Assembly: GCF_014202825.1 (NCBI RefSeq)
Contig: NZ_JACHHP010000001.1
Span: 744,001-808,000, forward strand
Reading direction: 5' to 3'
DNA length: 64,000 bases
From: Chiayiivirga flava
GTDB taxonomy: Bacteria; Pseudomonadota; Gammaproteobacteria; Xanthomonadales; Xanthomonadaceae
Positions 63,501 to 64,000 of this stretch are shown here, piece after piece. How positions within the stretch are numbered: position 1 is the stretch's first letter; each line of letters begins with the position of its first letter. The notes below the pieces were generated by a model, which ran no database searches, was not told where the DNA came from, and saw only the letters and a program-made list of their open reading frames with translations. The position numbers and the translations under genes were made by a program.

Positions 63501-64000
63501 GCCGATGACGTGGCTCTGGTAGCAGTTCTGCGCGTCGAGCGGACCGCAGGGTTGTGTCGGCCAGCCGACCGCGCCGAGCGTGGACACGCGTGCCGGATCT
63601 TCCAGCGGCCGTCCCGCGACGCGCCAGCGCACTTCGATGCTGCCCACCGGCTGCAGCGGAATCAGCCGCGCCTTGCCGCCGTTGATGCCGGCGATCGGTG
63701 GGGCCCATGTGAAGATCTTCTGTCCGATCGCATCGAACGGCACGCCGCCGATCGCGAAATCGGGCTGGAACGCGACCTGGGTCAGCTCGGCGTTCGGTGG
63801 CGGCACGAGCGGCACGCCGGCGATCCATTTTTCTTCCTGGAAGAAACGTCCGTCGGTGCCGAGATTGACGAGGAAACCGTCGGCGGCGTCCGCCGCCGCG
63901 AGCGTGTCGACCGGACCGAAATTCGCCACGGCCTCGAAGCGGCCGCCGACGTAGAGCGTGCCGAAACTGTTCGCCGCGATCGACAGGCCCGCGTCGTTGC
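57516..64000 (-). CDS. Giant exported-type protein, C-terminal 2,161 residues (runs off the window)
   Basis: The frame is open to the right edge, so the N-terminus is missing. Near the edge LSIAANSFGTLYVGGRFEAV looks like a propeller or SBBP-like repeat. A long beta-rich region follows with few clear motifs. From about 59,320 to 58,450 the protein becomes helical: QQMLEGRVALKQALLEYDKM, RLDLEAQIATVQQTFDTSLA, two hydrophobic stretches near 59,080-58,900, and SEVDAILRSEPLL-like heptads (written in part). The end is beta-rich again: NRRWMIIIPGGTFLNDPVEG and GVDDIRIFFKTYAYSGS. I do not recognise a family. The order (beta region, long helices, beta C-terminus) faintly recalls TcA-type toxin subunits, but no sequence motif confirms this. 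Confidence 0.6.
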   Translation of the reverse strand, partial: NDAGLSIAANSFGTLYVGGRFEAVANFGPVDTLAAADAADGFLVNLGTDGRFFQEEKWIAGVPLVPPPNAELTQVAFQPDFAIGGVPFDAIGQKIFTWAPPIAGINGGKARLIPLQPVGSIEVRWRVAGRPLEDPARVSTLGAVGWPTQPCGPLDAQNCYQSHVIGAPVEAEPASGNYKVLELVNPNSGSSDAVYSGGTFTAARSGTSVLVYVRGPALDILQYPIEVEIVRTVPYAAAPLFVDNVAVEIGKKIVDPHHNEPNRTGFVVNALAYYDGSGTDAAYNRTSRTGAIIPVNRYSNARAAEQGRELVVAWYHDKARGVYWPEKSVRYVPHWPYDPDRIVIASEQGGEGLGQQPLLPAQFTNARIYIQNDFGAAGFNPNDEHAFMAPSSTGTGFDSVFALRSDFGNAIANDQAAASDPYVLLKYLAPGSSEWKFRVYKVLATGAGYNQFRYAGTAGTTVSPPYPVRLLPGCGDTFAVGQALGEQPPPPFFQDYKNQLWAKSAGSGAVKYFYPAQPGFFTDLDNNNLNDIDSGTCVPWLARLPVAQGGSVSLLDPIEVHYDIVWPDTAPLLISGETLLTPKRGLPDIYNQAAVEVVYDAIQDEEADPAPSDTLAQLLDPLNPRSVRLAQLPETIASNFETDGSISIAGSADGVIKLPVSISQRISYDPLNRTLDLVGAFDETGAGEPFLLLNVLSKRDRVALKTIDGGDGSEASDFTGTCDAPGCTWDQAVEALFRQSRNPQGITKICPTSEVNTETRVRTCTVTPRAVTADDVLIGFQDDNDDGILEPFQAVGVSPALSAGLSQGSGFMTVAFNNDPSLNPLPVSLEVIRVGCLESDATNPPINSTYQGQINVISPANIFDEQLVLRHSGDFGGNPDALEFEWFFHPDANGTPPMPLPDPATGQLNGWIQFPVDDPQGALEISIEGANIQTLSDNWYLARYRGLPGCNNTTNWSLWAGQPGATPINQRAQLAEGWVKRVLGRLNPFEARVQDFGASETNNYASMLIQLGERYSGPVALNADPDNLNSIGLIEAYTTVMRRALQLSADSTPPVDYGPANAAVLLVASRLVDFYTLLGNEGYADAQDPTIAIDSADGTFTLSPSIFTFQNQLESPLEEELVLLRGRDDSGGPVAASPVYNRLFWNFTTGDGEVAYALSYNIADQDVNGVLNEFDARIMFPQGHGDAWGHYLTATTIYYNLLRHPFFSWNPQSEAVLVAGVPINVDFLDERQFAVSAAAKARTGAEIVDLTYRSEYVEDPNGQWQGYEDTDPERAWGLSEWGRRAGMGAYFDWVTVNAIVPAVDPDPSHVGIQKIERRTVSELDEIASHYTGVQRQVDKADAGLNPLGLAKGVVPFDIDPTQLTRFNKTQFEQIWERAMGAVNNALKVWDFANQLNNQLRRTQDSADELWDVSIDQETDFANQLIEIFGYPYADDIGPTGVYPAGYDGPDLYHYMYVDVPVLSGTAFDFDGGITGDLGVKKVKTFTGAYKPAPNGVNYFNIEPSDVGADPVGGDCAQTPFATGCPMGDIDATASLEVEYTTIESPDYGLWFTKPESWTGERRAPGRIQQILQQMLEGRVALKQALLEYDKMRLDLEAQIATVQQTFDTSLANINVSVAQRNELRNLTIATEVMKSASIVARRVALFLDATFENTSECVPDNLIVGLAGGGDIFSVPQCTVDIAGDTAAFVVDTVADGLDIVSNSTDAAKEDVGELAGIRSAINDANLELYGLSGEVDAILRSEPLLRSEIFARTEALKQLRGEYLATLAEALRIYDQMLVFRRSGSAATQEARYRDMAFRIFRNDALQKYRASFDLAARYVFLAASAYDYETNLLGGDGQAGQKFLTQIVKERGIGQIIQGVPQPGSPGLADTMAQLKLNFDVLKGQMGFNNPQVETNRFSLRRELFRIPDTEDGDAEWRAKLDSMRVPDLWKIPEFRRYARPFAPESAGPQPGIVIEFDTNVTFGLNFFGWALGPQDSSYDSSKFATRIRSVGAWFGNYASLPLADDPNIYLLPVGADVLRAPDANDFRVREWSVVDQAVPIPFPISSQDLDRFDWNPATDTLSESSTQIRRYPQMRAHHFSEPFDDAQVTAESRLVGRSVWNRRWMIIIPGGTFLNDPVEGLDTFIHGRTIPGGSGTRDGNGVDDIRIFFKTYAYSGS

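Noticed and set aside
57516..64000. Calling the giant protein a Tc toxin A subunit
   Set aside because: Only the overall order of beta and helical regions is similar; no conserved TcA motif and no TcB/TcC partner gene is visible.

Overview
The window is very G+C-rich chromosomal DNA, and both its gene content and gene order point to a gammaproteobacterium of the Xanthomonadales/Lysobacterales (Xanthomonadaceae or Rhodanobacteraceae). Supporting clues are the linked sigma-E, RseA, MucD, LepA, LepB, RNase III, Era and RecO genes, a metX-metB-hom cluster, a complete cbb3 oxidase cluster, and many exported beta-rich proteins with Phe/Asp-rich C-termini. No tRNA, rRNA, insertion sequence, prophage or CRISPR array was seen. 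Most genes lie on the minus strand and many overlap by 1-8 bases.

Layout. 1-3.1 kb: hfq-hflX-hflK-hflC (hflC is cut by the left edge). 3.4-7.8 kb: an exported beta-helix protein, an ECF sigma factor and a TPR/FGE-fold lipoprotein. 7.9-11.2 kb: RNase D, then an exported DJ-1/PfpI protein beside a GlxA-type regulator. 11.3-22.4 kb is the microaerobic block: ompW, then safE-ccoS-ccoI-ccoH-ccoG-(98-aa membrane protein)-ccoP-ccoQ-ccoO-ccoN and hemN. Three FNR/Anr boxes sit upstream of ompW, ccoN and hemN and tie the block together. 22.6-25.4 kb: a ydbH homologue and a YnbE-YdbL-like fusion, probably for envelope lipid transport. 25.4-26.2 kb: a receiver-Hpt protein. 26.2-36 kb: recO-era-rnc-DUF4845-lepB-lepA-mucD, a plus-strand hypothetical gene, then rseA-rpoE. 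Sigma-E-like promoters precede both rpoE and mucD.

36.2-43.6 kb: a FadB-type fatty acid oxidation enzyme; the homoserine-to-methionine operon metX-metB-hom behind a SAM-I riboswitch with a readable translational switch; a REPIN-like palindrome; a small membrane protein; and sufT. 43.7-52.9 kb: a membrane protein, an exported delta-60 repeat protein, the three-subunit transhydrogenase pntAA-pntAB-pntB, a second REPIN-like element, a DUF1631 protein, a nitroreductase and a 5'-3' exonuclease. 52.9-64 kb: an exported beta-propeller protein, a Nudix hydrolase, and a two-gene unit made of a giant protein (at least 2,161 residues, running off the right edge) and a Calx-beta/beta-propeller protein.

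Most genes are conserved housekeeping or respiratory genes. The least explained parts are the giant-protein/Calx-beta pair, the shared F-x-D-x-F-[DE] C-terminal tails, and the repeat elements. The most clearly readable regulatory device is the SAM riboswitch in front of metX.
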